Of a stretch of 64,000 nucleotides of DNA, positions 51,511 to 60,824 are shown piece by piece (positions within the stretch are counted from its first letter, which is position 1; each line of letters opens with the position of its first letter). A program made the translations under genes and the position numbers. The notes under the pieces were generated by a model. The model saw only the letters and a program-made list of their open reading frames with translations. It had not been told where the DNA came from and searched no databases. Origin of the DNA: Azoarcus sp. KH32C (lineage in GTDB: Bacteria; Pseudomonadota; Gammaproteobacteria; Burkholderiales; Rhodocyclaceae); the NCBI RefSeq assembly GCF_000349945.1, contig NC_020516.1, positions 992,001 to 1,056,000 on the forward strand. Direction: 5' to 3'.

Positions 51511-51690
51511 ATGGTGTACGACGGAACCGATCTGCGTGTCGACTGGGCCATGCGGCAATACGTCGGCACGATCATCTATTATCTCGCCCACGGCGGCGAC
51601 CAAGCGAATGCACGGATGAACATGACCGAGCGCGGCGTCCCCATCCATGTGCAGCGTCGCGTGCTCGAAGGTAAGGCGGCGGTCGATTGA
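51511..51690 (+). CDS. Small protein of unknown function (59 residues)
   Basis: I do not recognise it. The reading frame has an ATG with a strong GAGGAG ribosome site 6 bases upstream and ends in TGA inside a terminator hairpin, so it looks like a genuine monocistronic gene. The product is soluble, with a hydrophobic patch MRQYVGTIIYYLAHGGDQ and a basic C-terminal half (RMNMTERGVPIHVQRR). No cysteines and no signal peptide are present. A palindrome resembling metal- or sulfide-responsive repressor sites lies 49 bases before the ATG. Confidence 0.65.
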   Translation: MVYDGTDLRVDWAMRQYVGTIIYYLAHGGDQANARMNMTERGVPIHVQRRVLEGKAAVD

Positions 51691-51700
51691 CCGCCGCCTT
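51673..51700 (+). terminator. Terminator of the 59-codon gene
   Basis: A perfect 12-bp stem (51673-51684 / 51689-51700) with a GATT loop overlaps the stop codon at 51688-51690. Only two T follow in the stem end, so it may be of the T-poor type. It also lies downstream of prlC on the other strand. Confidence 0.75.
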
Positions 51701-51736
51701 GCCCGGTTCTGAGCGATCGCGCGCTACGCGCGGCCC

Positions 51737-53800
51737 TCAGACGTCCGCCATGCCGTTGTGGCGCAACAAGGCGTCGACTCGCGGCTCGCGTCCCCGGAAG
51801 GCCTTGAACGACTCGATTGCCGGACGACTGCCTCCCACCGCCAGGACCTCGCGCCAGAAGCGCTCCCCGGTCGCCCGATCCAGCAGACTGCCCTTGCCGC
51901 GGCCGGCTTCCTCGAAGGCTTCGAACGCATCCGCCGACAGCACCTCCGCCCACTTGTAACTGTAATAGCCCGCTGCGTAGCCGCCCGCGAAGATGTGCGA
52001 GAAGCTATGCGGGAAGCGGTGCCATACCGGCGGCACCACGACCGCGACTTCCCTGCGCACCTCGTCGAGCAGCCCCATCACACGCTCGATTGCCACCGGC
52101 TGCCGCGGCTCGGCCGGCGCGACCTCGTAATGCAGGCGCAGGTCGAACAGCGAGAACTCGAGCTGGCGCACCATCTGCATCCCGCCCTGGAAGTTCTTCG
52201 CCGCGATCATCTTGTCGAAAAGCTCGCGCGGCAGCGGTTCGCCGGTGTCGACGTGGGCGGTCATGCCGGAGAGCACGTCCCACTCCCAGCAGAAGTTCTC
52301 CATGAACTGGCTCGGCAGCTCGACCGCATCCCACTCGACGCCATGGATGCCCGACACCGCGAGGTCGTCGACACGCGTCAGCAGGTGGTGCAGACCGTGG
52401 CCGCACTCGTGGAACAGCGTCAGCACGTCGTCGTGCGTGAAGGTCGCCGGCTTGCCGCCGACCGGGCCGGGGAAGTTGCAGACGAGGTAGGCGACCGGCG
52501 TCTGCAGGCCGCGCATGCTCGAATAGCGGCTGCGCGCCGAATCCATCCACGCGCCGCCGCGCTTGGTCTCGCGCGCGTGCAGGTCGAGATAGAAATGGCC
52601 GACCGCGGCTCCGTCCTTTTCGATGCGGAAGAAGTGCGCGCTCGGATCCCAGCGCGGCGCTGCCTCGGGGACGATCTCCACGCCGTACAGGCTGCGGATC
52701 ACGCCGAACAGGCCTTCGAGCACCTTCGGCTCGGGGAAGTACTGCTTCACTTCCTGCTCGGAGAAGGCATAGCGCGCCTGACGCAGCTTTTCGGACGCAT
52801 AGGCCATGTCCCAGGGTTCGAGCGGCGAGAGGCCGAGCTCGCTGCGGGCGAAGGTCCGCAATTCCGCGAGGTCGCGCTCGGCGAAAGGCTTCGCCTTCGC
52901 GGCGAGCTCGTGCAGGAAGTCGAGCACCTGGGTCGGCGACTCGGCCATTTTCGCGACCAGCGACACTTCGGCGTAGTTCGCGTAGCCCAGCATCCGCGCC
53001 TCTTCATTGCGCAGCGCGAGGATGCGGCCGATCAGCGGACCGTTGTCGAGTTCCGCCTTGCCCTGTTCGGACGCGCGGGTCGCGTACGCCCGGTACATCC
53101 GTGCGCGCAGCTCGCGGTTCTCGGCGTACTGCATCACCGGAAGATAGGCCGGCATCTGCAGCGTGAACTTCCACCCGGCCTTGCCGTCGCGTTCGGCGGC
53201 GGCGCGTGCGGCCTCGACCGCGTCCGGCGGCAGACCCGCGAGGCCGGCCTCGTCCGCTATCCACTCCGCGTGGGCGTTGGTCGCGTCGAGCAGGTTCTCG
53301 GAGAACTTCGCCGCGAGCGACGACAGCTCTTCCTGGATCTCCTTGAAGCGCGGCTTGTCGCTCTCCGGCAGCTCCGCGCCCGACAGGCGGAAGTCGCGCA
53401 GCTCATGGTCGACGATGCGCTGGCGCGTCGGCGACAGCATGTCGTACTCGGCGCTCTCGAAGAGCTGGCGGTACTTGTCGAACAGTTCGAGGTTCTGGCC
53501 GACCTCGGCATAGAAGCTCGACACTTCGGGCAGCAGCGCGTTGTAGGCCTCGCGCCATTCGGGCACGTCCATCACGCTGTGCAGATGGCCGACGATGCCC
53601 CACGCGCGGCCGAGCCGTTCGCCTTCCTCGGTGAGCGGCGTGACAAAATTTGCCCAGGTTGGCGGGGCCGGTTCGGCGACGAGCGCCGCGATCATCGCGC
53701 GGTTCTCATCGATGAGTTGGCGGATCGCCGGCGCGACATGCTCCGGCCGGATGTCGTCGAAGCGCGGCAGGCCGGTGAAATCGAGAAGGGGATTGGTCAT
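51737..53800 (-). CDS. prlC: Oligopeptidase A (M3 family)
   Basis: This cytoplasmic zinc peptidase degrades short peptides, including cleaved signal peptides. The 687-residue protein matches the family length and has the zinc motif LFHECGHGLHHLL (HExxH at 464-468) followed by the third ligand Glu in the next helix. The start reads MTNPLLDFTGLPRFDDIRPEHV, as in other PrlC proteins. It is a single gene, with a DUF2189 gene upstream on the same strand. Confidence 0.96.
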   Translation of the reverse strand: MTNPLLDFTGLPRFDDIRPEHVAPAIRQLIDENRAMIAALVAEPAPPTWANFVTPLTEEGERLGRAWGIVGHLHSVMDVPEWREAYNALLPEVSSFYAEVGQNLELFDKYRQLFESAEYDMLSPTRQRIVDHELRDFRLSGAELPESDKPRFKEIQEELSSLAAKFSENLLDATNAHAEWIADEAGLAGLPPDAVEAARAAAERDGKAGWKFTLQMPAYLPVMQYAENRELRARMYRAYATRASEQGKAELDNGPLIGRILALRNEEARMLGYANYAEVSLVAKMAESPTQVLDFLHELAAKAKPFAERDLAELRTFARSELGLSPLEPWDMAYASEKLRQARYAFSEQEVKQYFPEPKVLEGLFGVIRSLYGVEIVPEAAPRWDPSAHFFRIEKDGAAVGHFYLDLHARETKRGGAWMDSARSRYSSMRGLQTPVAYLVCNFPGPVGGKPATFTHDDVLTLFHECGHGLHHLLTRVDDLAVSGIHGVEWDAVELPSQFMENFCWEWDVLSGMTAHVDTGEPLPRELFDKMIAAKNFQGGMQMVRQLEFSLFDLRLHYEVAPAEPRQPVAIERVMGLLDEVRREVAVVVPPVWHRFPHSFSHIFAGGYAAGYYSYKWAEVLSADAFEAFEEAGRGKGSLLDRATGERFWREVLAVGGSRPAIESFKAFRGREPRVDALLRHNGMADV

Positions 53801-53912
53801 TCGGGTTCCCGGAAACGCTGTTGTGTTGGGGAAGGATGCCGGCCCTCGGGCACGGCATCGGCTCTGGCAGCCATTCTAACCGCGCCGCTGCGCATGCGGC
53901 CGCGGTAACGAG

Positions 53913-53932
53913 ACGGGGCCCGCAGGCCCCGT
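53913..53932. terminator. Hairpin downstream of the DUF2189 gene
   Basis: A perfect 8-bp GC-rich stem (53913-53920 / 53925-53932) with a CGCA loop sits 22 bases after the stop of the minus-strand DUF2189 gene. No T run follows. Confidence 0.55.
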
Positions 53933-53954
53933 TCGGCGCTTCACGCTGCAGCGC

Positions 53955-54731
53955 TTATTCGATCAGTTCCTTGTAGGCATGCCAGGTGGCATGGCCGACG
54001 AGCGGCAGCAGGAACACCATGCCGATCATCATCGTCGCGAAGCCGATGCCGATCAGGGCGACGATCAAGCCGGCCCATACCGCCATCGCACCGAGGTTGT
54101 GACCGACGGCGCGCGCGCTCGACATCATCGCGGTCGCGATGTCCGCATCGCGATCCATCAGCATCGGCACCGACACCACGGACAGCGCAAAAATCAGACC
54201 CGCGATTGCACCGCCGATGACCAGGTAGGAGACGACGAATTGCGCGTAGTGGCCGGACAGGAAGACGTCCTGGAAGAAATTCGCGAGATCGGGCGAAGCG
54301 GTCTCGTGATAGAACAGCGCGAACAGGATCGCTGACAGGCGCTCCCAACCAATCAGCGCGAATGCCAGGAAAGCGCCGTAGTACGCGAGGTGGTCGCCGT
54401 GACGCTGCAATCCTCTCAGCGAGTCCATGAAGCTCACGGATTCGCCGCGCTCATGGCGCCGCGAAATCTCGTATAGCCCGGCAGCCATGAGCGGACCGAC
54501 GAGGAAGAAGCCCGAGATCGCCGCCGTAAACAGGTAGGGCATCCTTGCCGCATAGGCGAGAATCAGGTAGCCGATGACGGCGAAGAGCGCACCGTAACCG
54601 AGGCTGGCAGCAGGACTCGAACGCATGTCCTCCCATCCCATGCGTAGCCACATCAGCGGTCGGTCGGCTTCGACCCGGCGCACGTGGGGCAGGTGGAAAT
54701 GGCGATCCAGCGAGTTCAGTGGCTTGTCCAT
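53955..54731 (-). CDS. DUF2189 integral membrane protein
   Basis: The function is unknown for the family. The 258-residue protein has a soluble N-terminus (HLPHVRRVEADRPLMWLRMGWEDM) and about six membrane helices. It is often seen near respiratory or other membrane genes in proteobacteria, as far as I recall. ATG 54731 is chosen because GAGGAGG lies 6 bases upstream and because the frame before it has no protein character. It is separate from the pilin genes that lie beyond it on the same strand. Confidence 0.87.
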   Translation of the reverse strand: MDKPLNSLDRHFHLPHVRRVEADRPLMWLRMGWEDMRSSPAASLGYGALFAVIGYLILAYAARMPYLFTAAISGFFLVGPLMAAGLYEISRRHERGESVSFMDSLRGLQRHGDHLAYYGAFLAFALIGWERLSAILFALFYHETASPDLANFFQDVFLSGHYAQFVVSYLVIGGAIAGLIFALSVVSVPMLMDRDADIATAMMSSARAVGHNLGAMAVWAGLIVALIGIGFATMMIGMVFLLPLVGHATWHAYKELIE

Positions 54732-54856
54732 GGCGGCCTCCTCGGGGTTGGAAGTACCAGGGCGCAGCAGATGCTGCCAAGACGGGGCCCGCCCCGGATT
54801 TCCTTTAGAGGAGTATCCGGGCGGCAAGTTCGCATTTCCGCCTGGCGGGCGTGGCT

Positions 54857-57800
54857 TTACATCAGTTCACGCCAGTAGACCCGTCGCCACTTCACTGTCG
54901 ACGGCGTGGCGGGGGCCGTTTTCGGGATGGTCGGCGAGCGTTTTTGCTTGTCCGAGAACTGGATCAGGCCGCGGTCGCCGCTGGAAGTCTGGATGACCAC
55001 GGCGCGGCTGGCGATCGTGTAATCCATGAACCATCCGCTCTCGTAGGTGCTCGCGCCTCCGGCGGTCTTGAGGATCGCGCCGCCGTTGTCCGCGTTAACC
55101 GCGAAGAACCAGCTGGAGCCTCCGGGATCGCACAGGGTGTTGGTCGGAACGTTCACCGTGAACACCAGCGTGCCGGATTGCGTGATCGCGGGGTGTGTGT
55201 TGACCCGGCCATTGGCGATCGGAAGATCGAAATACCAGCCGCGACGCGTGGAGTCCATCGCGAGGTTGCTCAGCGTGAATGTCGAGGAGGTCGAGCTCAC
55301 GATGCGCTGGCAGAGGAAGTCGCCGTCGCCGCCGTTGGACGGACAGCTGTTGCCGTTGCTGCCGCGGATGTTCAGTGTCGGCGGCGTGCTCGCCGTATCG
55401 TCGATGATGCCGTACATCGACTGGACCTGCGTCGCGTGGGAGTTCTGAGCGGCGTCGCCGGGCACATCGCTCGATCCGAGGTACTGTCCGGTCCCCACGA
55501 TGACGAGGTACTTGGTCGCGGAGCCCGATACCTGCCGCACGATTGGGGCCGTCGTGATCGGCTGGGCTCCGCCGCTGCCGTCCGCGAGCTGGGCAATGCG
55601 CGTCGCGGTCCAGCTGCTCAGGTCGAAGCGCCAGACGTTGCCGGCGAGGTCGCCGCCGTAGACGAAGCGCGTCGTTTGTCCTGCAGTCGCATTCGCGAGC
55701 GCCGACAGATGCACGAGACCGGACGGCGAGGTCGCGGTGCCGGCGGTTGTCAGGGGGTAGTGGAGTAGTACGTGCCCGTCGCTCGGGTCCAGCGCCCAGA
55801 CGCGACCGACGCCGTCGCCGCCCGTCGTGCTGCCGTTGTTGTAGCCGGACGTTACCAGCACGACCCAGCCGTCGTTCGGCGTTTTGACGATCAGCGGTGT
55901 GCCGAAGCCGAAGCCCATGTTGGCGTCCGTCGCGAGCGCTTCCCACAGGACCTTGGCCGCGGCGTCGCTTTCGCTGCTTGCGCCCGACGTCGACACGTCG
56001 AGTGCGTAGTATCCGCGACCGCCCTTGCCGAGACCGCCGACCAGGATCTTCTTCTGGAACGTGGCGTTGGCGACCGCGGCCGCCGCCGGGGTCGCGTCGA
56101 CGTAATAGCGGTGGCGGTACGTCGGGTCCGCCAATTGGGCGAGTCCCGGGCGCACCATACTTGGAATATAGGCCCACAGCTCGTTGCCCGTGCTGCCGTC
56201 GAACGCATGCACCATGCCGTCGTTGGCGGGCTGATAGACGGTCGTCGCGCTGCCGTTGGTGACGAGCACGGGTTCCGCATCAATGATGTCGCCGAGCAGA
56301 TGCTGGCGGATGCGGTACGTGCTGCCTTCGCCGCTGCGGCTGCCCCGCAGGAAGTCGATGACGCCCGCGGTCAGGCCGATGCCCGCATTCTCGTAGTTGG
56401 CGGCCGTGAACGCGTTGCCGCTCGAACCGTTGTAGGAGACGATCTTGCGCGAGCCCGCCGGATTGCTCAGCGCATCGAGTTTCTCCTGCGCGGACCAGAT
56501 GTGGGGCGTGATCGGAAGGCCGGTCGCGAGGTCGAGCGAGAAGGCTTCGAGATCGCCGCTCCAGTAGCCCGAGTTGTAGCTCGATGCGTAACTGGTGTTG
56601 TTCGTCGCGATCTGCGAACTCGTCACCGCGACCGCCGCCGCCGCCCCGTCCCGGGCAAGCGCGTCGTTGATCGCGTTGGTGAATGCCTTCGTGAGCGCTG
56701 CCGTGTTGTCCGCGGTGGTGAAGAGGCCGCCCCCCTGGTGCGCGGCCTCCTGCAGCAGCGGGTCGTTCTTCGCCTGATCGTCCGCAAAGCCGACGGTGTA
56801 GGTCCGCATGTTGTTCGACTTCTTGCGTCCGTTCGGCGCGACGATGTCGGGGCGGAGGTCGGTTTCGTACATCGCCTGCGCGACGTCGTTGAGGTAGTCG
56901 CTGCCCGCGCTTTCGTAGGAGTGGGGGCCGCCGATGTGCCCCGGGTGGCTCGTAGCCGCCGCGCCTGTCTTCTCGTCGTACTGCCTGGATCCGCTCGTCG
57001 TGCAGGAGCCGCTGTCGCCGTCGTAGTCGCAGAGGTAGGAATTGGTCGACAGGGCCTGATCCTGTTGAGGACGCCCGTCTGTCATCAGCACCGCAGCCGA
57101 ACCCTGGCACCAGTACTGGACGGGACATGCAGCGCCGGCGCAGCCGGCAGGCGCGCCGCTGAGCTTGTGCGGCGAGGTCGTGCCCTGCGTGAAGAGGCTG
57201 GCGACGGTGACGGTCGCCTGGGAGGCCTGGCCGGGGTGGATCGTCAGGTTGCCGCTGTAGCCGGTCGTGAAATACTGGCCGATGTCGGCCAGCGTTTCGG
57301 AGAGGGGCGTGCTGCCGGTCGCCGCCAGTGCATCGATGCTGGTCTTCAGGTTGGTCAACTGGGTCGCGTCGAGGTCCGCGACCGCCCGCAGCAGCATCCC
57401 GCCGTTGTCGCCATTATAGGTCGCGAGGCCCACCCGGGCCTTGGCGGCGGTAGACCCGGTCTTCAACGGAATCGTGTCGAGCGCGGCTTTGGCGCCTTTC
57501 TTGGCGATCTCGAGGCGCGTTTCCGTGCTCGGTTTGCGAGAGGTCCAGCCGGACAGCGTGCCGGTGCCGAAATACCAGTTGAGGTAGCGTCCGGAGTATT
57601 GGGATGGGAGGTAGGATGCCCCTCCTGCCGTCGTGCAAGCGGTGCCGCAGGATTGCGTCGTCACCAGCCGGACGTTCGTGTAGGTCGCCGCGTCGTCGAA
57701 GCAGACTTGGCCGCTGCCGGTGCCGAGGGTGCAGCCCGACGTGCAACTGGTCGCGCTGCGGCCCGTGCCGACTGCGCTTGCGAGTTCGACTTTCGGTACC

Positions 57801-58096
57801 CCACTGACCACGCGCAGCGAAACGGTGTTGCCGGTGTCGATGCGCTGATTCGCCGCGGTGCAGCTGCCGGAAAGATAGGATGCCCCGGTCGCGCTGAATG
57901 GCGAATCCGGCACGATGTTGCTCATCGACCCCGAATTGTCGACCATGAGCATGAAGTTCGCCGGCACGTTGTTCGCGACCGCCATCGGCGTGTTGGCAAT
58001 GTCGGTCTCCGCCGCATCGGGCGCGTTCAGGAACGGATTGGACAGGGCAATGGCGAGCAGAGCCGGCAGGGCGATCCGACGGAGGGGCGTATTCAC
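54857..58096 (-). CDS. pilY1: Type IV pilus tip/adhesin protein PilY1
   Basis: PilY1 sits at the pilus tip, aids assembly and surface sensing, and binds calcium in its C-terminal beta-propeller. The 1079 residues have a signal peptide (about 1-29) and a von Willebrand A-like domain with the MIDAS motif DNSGSMS (53-59). That domain has a Cys-rich insertion (about 115-155) and later VLMTDGRPQQD. A C-terminal PilY1 propeller (about 600-1000) holds VDATPAAAAV and GGLGKGGRGYYALD. The start is GTG at 58096. It is the last gene of the minor-pilin operon, 25 bases after pilX. Confidence 0.93.
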   Translation of the reverse strand: MNTPLRRIALPALLAIALSNPFLNAPDAAETDIANTPMAVANNVPANFMLMVDNSGSMSNIVPDSPFSATGASYLSGSCTAANQRIDTGNTVSLRVVSGVPKVELASAVGTGRSATSCTSGCTLGTGSGQVCFDDAATYTNVRLVTTQSCGTACTTAGGASYLPSQYSGRYLNWYFGTGTLSGWTSRKPSTETRLEIAKKGAKAALDTIPLKTGSTAAKARVGLATYNGDNGGMLLRAVADLDATQLTNLKTSIDALAATGSTPLSETLADIGQYFTTGYSGNLTIHPGQASQATVTVASLFTQGTTSPHKLSGAPAGCAGAACPVQYWCQGSAAVLMTDGRPQQDQALSTNSYLCDYDGDSGSCTTSGSRQYDEKTGAAATSHPGHIGGPHSYESAGSDYLNDVAQAMYETDLRPDIVAPNGRKKSNNMRTYTVGFADDQAKNDPLLQEAAHQGGGLFTTADNTAALTKAFTNAINDALARDGAAAAVAVTSSQIATNNTSYASSYNSGYWSGDLEAFSLDLATGLPITPHIWSAQEKLDALSNPAGSRKIVSYNGSSGNAFTAANYENAGIGLTAGVIDFLRGSRSGEGSTYRIRQHLLGDIIDAEPVLVTNGSATTVYQPANDGMVHAFDGSTGNELWAYIPSMVRPGLAQLADPTYRHRYYVDATPAAAAVANATFQKKILVGGLGKGGRGYYALDVSTSGASSESDAAAKVLWEALATDANMGFGFGTPLIVKTPNDGWVVLVTSGYNNGSTTGGDGVGRVWALDPSDGHVLLHYPLTTAGTATSPSGLVHLSALANATAGQTTRFVYGGDLAGNVWRFDLSSWTATRIAQLADGSGGAQPITTAPIVRQVSGSATKYLVIVGTGQYLGSSDVPGDAAQNSHATQVQSMYGIIDDTASTPPTLNIRGSNGNSCPSNGGDGDFLCQRIVSSTSSTFTLSNLAMDSTRRGWYFDLPIANGRVNTHPAITQSGTLVFTVNVPTNTLCDPGGSSWFFAVNADNGGAILKTAGGASTYESGWFMDYTIASRAVVIQTSSGDRGLIQFSDKQKRSPTIPKTAPATPSTVKWRRVYWRELM

Positions 58097-58121
58097 GACG
58101 TTCTCTGCAATGAGTGAGGGC

Positions 58122-58712
58122 TCAGGTGGCGGGGCCGCTGATCATGGATTCGTAGAAGCCGAGCGTGCCACGCGGGCCGCGCGCGCGGATGATGACGCGG
58201 TAGTAGATGCCGAGCGTGTCCGGCGTGGTGTTGGCCGCCGTCGCGGGATCGACGTCGCACACCGACTTGATGCTGTCGGCGCTCGCGAGGTCGGGTGTGC
58301 TCTCGCACTGGCGCTCGATCACGTACTGGATGCGCATGCCGCCTGTGTCGGTGCCGCAGTTCGTGTTCGCGCCGCGTTCATCGATGCATGGGACGGCATT
58401 GCTGTCCCATACCGTGCTCGTCGCAATCGCGGCATTGCTCGAAAGGTCCGGGGAGCCCGTCTGGCGGATCCCATAGTAGTAGGGCTTGGACGTGAAGCTT
58501 CCGTTCGCCAGTTCCTCCCAGCCATGGTCGACCGCGACCTCCGAGGCGTGCATCGTCGCTTGCCTGAAGGCGAGGTTGCCTGCGACGAGGGTACCGGTAT
58601 CTGTCGCACGGATGGCGCCGAGGGCCGCCAGACTCAGCAGCGCGAGCATGATCAGCGCGACGATCAGGACCACGCCAGCCTGCCCGCGGAGCCCCCGATT
58701 CAGCGGTTCCAT
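58122..58712 (-). CDS. pilX: Minor pilin PilX
   Basis: The 196-residue prepilin-like protein has the N-terminal hydrophobic stretch GVVLIVALIMLALLSLAALGA after a short basic leader (LRGQAG). It lacks the glutamate at position 5 that most pilins use, as PilX proteins often do. The C-terminal globular part contains two cysteine pairs. ATG 58712 lies inside the end of pilW (13-base overlap), indicating coupled translation. The longer open frame upstream is antisense-like. Confidence 0.88.
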   Translation of the reverse strand: MEPLNRGLRGQAGVVLIVALIMLALLSLAALGAIRATDTGTLVAGNLAFRQATMHASEVAVDHGWEELANGSFTSKPYYYGIRQTGSPDLSSNAAIATSTVWDSNAVPCIDERGANTNCGTDTGGMRIQYVIERQCESTPDLASADSIKSVCDVDPATAANTTPDTLGIYYRVIIRARGPRGTLGFYESMISGPAT

Positions 58713-59842
58713 ACGACGTTCCTCAAGGGCGTCATCGTTTCGAAGATGCGGTAGCGGAAGTCCTGCCAGGTCTTGCCGGCGGGAACGCTCGTTCCGGACA
58801 GGTTCAGCGTCAGCGCGCCGCCGAAGACCGTCGGCGCCGAGGCAGTGACCGCCGTGACGTCCGGCTCGCGGCTGCGGGCGACGACGGCGATCCGCACCGC
58901 CTTGACCTGGTTCATCTCGTCCGCGGCGAGCGCGGACGCGCTCTTCCAGCTGGCGATCGCGTCGCTCCCGGCATCCGCGACGCCGTATTGCGCCTTGAGC
59001 ATCACGATCTCGTCGGCGATCGCACTGTTGTGGAACGAGGGCGAACCGTTGCAGGAGGGGCTGATCGTCGTGTCGTGGCGCAGCAGCGCGTTGCATTTCG
59101 CCTCATAGCGCGTATAGGCGAACGAGGGCATCTTGACCAGGATCGAGCCCGGGCCGTAGGTCTGCGGGCTGGTAAACGCCTGGTTTGGATTCGACGGGTT
59201 ATAGATGGACTGACCTGAACCGAACAGCACGTTGCAGCCGGTAGACCGGTCGTTGCACACGCCGCTGATTCCCGTGACCTGGATCAGCGTACAAGGATCG
59301 CCGCCGGTATTCGGCAGGGGATGGGCGACGAAGATGAGGTCGCCCTCGTGGAGGTTGTTGCGCGGATCGGTCACCTTCAGCACGCCCGCGGTGGCGGGCA
59401 TCTCCTTGACGATCGCTGCGGTGAAAGTTCCGGCGGTGCTGGGCGGCGAGCTCTCGACATCGATCGTGTCCGAGCCCGCGCTCCCGCCGTCGGTGATCCG
59501 AACCGGTGCGAACGCAGACCCAAGCGACGAGCGGTCGTAAAGCGTGGCCCCGTTCTTGTATTCGTTCAGGCTCGGGCACATCGTCGCAACAGAATTCGCG
59601 AAGATTGCCGCGCCCGCCATCCGCAGATCGCGGTCGATCAGCGTGACCGCGAGTTGCGCTTCTTCGGCCGCGTTGATTCCGCCGCCCGTCGTGCGCAATT
59701 GCTTGCCGATGGTCGCCACCGACGCGGTGATCGCAAGCGTGATGATGAGGCCGATCAGGAGCCCGACCATCAGTTCGATCAGCGAGAGGCCGGCCTGCCA
59801 CCGTCGTGCCCCCGGGCAACGCGTGCCGCTGCCGGCCGTCAT
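58700..59842 (-). CDS. pilW: Minor pilin PilW
   Basis: The 380-residue prepilin has a leader of about 20 residues ending in RWQAG and the type IV N-methylation segment LSLIELMVGLLIGLIITL with Glu5. A long C-terminal domain, rich in Ser, Thr, Pro and paired cysteines, is typical of PilW. ATG 59842 overlaps the pilV stop (ATGA). An ATG at 59851 in the same frame is a less coupled alternative. Confidence 0.9.
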   Translation of the reverse strand: MTAGSGTRCPGARRWQAGLSLIELMVGLLIGLIITLAITASVATIGKQLRTTGGGINAAEEAQLAVTLIDRDLRMAGAAIFANSVATMCPSLNEYKNGATLYDRSSLGSAFAPVRITDGGSAGSDTIDVESSPPSTAGTFTAAIVKEMPATAGVLKVTDPRNNLHEGDLIFVAHPLPNTGGDPCTLIQVTGISGVCNDRSTGCNVLFGSGQSIYNPSNPNQAFTSPQTYGPGSILVKMPSFAYTRYEAKCNALLRHDTTISPSCNGSPSFHNSAIADEIVMLKAQYGVADAGSDAIASWKSASALAADEMNQVKAVRIAVVARSREPDVTAVTASAPTVFGGALTLNLSGTSVPAGKTWQDFRYRIFETMTPLRNVVWNR

Positions 59843-60318
59843 GATTGCCATTGGAAGCGATTGGTCACGCTCATGCTGTGCGAGTCGCGCACCGCTCCGC
59901 CGGCGCCGTCGGACTGCTTGAACTGCGCGCTCCATTCGAGCGTGATGGTCAGGAATCCGGTGGTCATGCCGGACGGTCTTGCGATCGTGACGCTCGCCTC
60001 GGGAAAGTTGTTGCAGGCTTCGAGCACCCAGGCTGCGGCGGGGTGGGTGCCCAGCGATGCGGGGCATTCCGTCCGGTCGAGCAGAAATTCGGACGACGGA
60101 TCTCCGCTGGTCGCGTCCTGCAACTCGACCTGAGCGATCAGCTTGTTGATGAGAAAGGCTGCCGTCGCGCGATCCCGGGCTTCACTGCCGAATTGGACGG
60201 CCCTGGCCTGCATTTCGATTGCACCGATCGCGCCGAGCGAAAAGACGAGGATGGCGATCAGTCCTTCCAGCAGACTGAAGCCCGCCTGTTTGCGTCGCGA
60301 AGTCCCGGCACTCAACAT
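59839..60318 (-). CDS. pilV: Minor pilin PilV
   Basis: The 159-residue prepilin has the cleavage region RKQAGFSLLEGLIAILVFSL with Glu5 and a small C-terminal domain with one cysteine pair. It is translationally coupled to fimT upstream, since ATG 60318 lies just inside that gene's end, and to pilW downstream. The frame begins earlier (60357), but the inner ATG gives the expected short leader. Confidence 0.9.
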   Translation of the reverse strand: MLSAGTSRRKQAGFSLLEGLIAILVFSLGAIGAIEMQARAVQFGSEARDRATAAFLINKLIAQVELQDATSGDPSSEFLLDRTECPASLGTHPAAAWVLEACNNFPEASVTIARPSGMTTGFLTITLEWSAQFKQSDGAGGAVRDSHSMSVTNRFQWQS

Positions 60319-60824
60319 GTACGAGGATCGCCGGAGATCGTGATCGTCGGATCGCACAGTTGAAGCTGTCCGCCGTTATGGACGGCGATCCGCAACTGGC
60401 GGTTGGTCAGGTCGCTGCTGATGTCGATCTGCTGGAGATGGCTGCCGGACGCATCGACCATGCCGCTGGAAACAAACGTCACTGCCGTCTGGTCCGAGTT
60501 CGTCGCGATCGACAGGTTGCCGGCGCCATTGCCTTTGCTGGCCTGGATCGGGCTGGAGGGACTGACTGTCGCGACCGCCCAGTCCGCCGTCCCGGTCGTC
60601 AGCGTGAAGGAGACCGGCTGGTTGCGGCGCAAAGCCTCGATGCGCGCGAGTTGCAGGCCGGACATGATTGCCTCGGCGCTGGTGCGGACGCGGAAATTGG
60701 CAAGGATGCCTTCAAAGCTGGGTGCCGCGAATGCCGTGATGAGGGCAAGGATCGAGATCGTGACCAGCGCTTCGATCAGGGTGAAGCCGGCCACGTCGGT
60801 CCGCCGCAGCCCCCATCTCAGCAT
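60312..60824 (-). CDS. fimT: Minor pilin FimT/GspH-type
   Basis: The 170-residue prepilin has a short leader and the N-segment VAGFTLIEALVTISILAL. A GspH/FimT-like globular domain follows, including FRVRTSAEAIMSGLQLARIEALRRN. A C-terminal Cys pair (LCDPT and the final residues) resembles FimT proteins that bind DNA for natural transformation. That role is inference. It overlaps pilE by 7 bases. Confidence 0.88.
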   Translation of the reverse strand: MLRWGLRRTDVAGFTLIEALVTISILALITAFAAPSFEGILANFRVRTSAEAIMSGLQLARIEALRRNQPVSFTLTTGTADWAVATVSPSSPIQASKGNGAGNLSIATNSDQTAVTFVSSGMVDASGSHLQQIDISSDLTNRQLRIAVHNGGQLQLCDPTITISGDPRTC

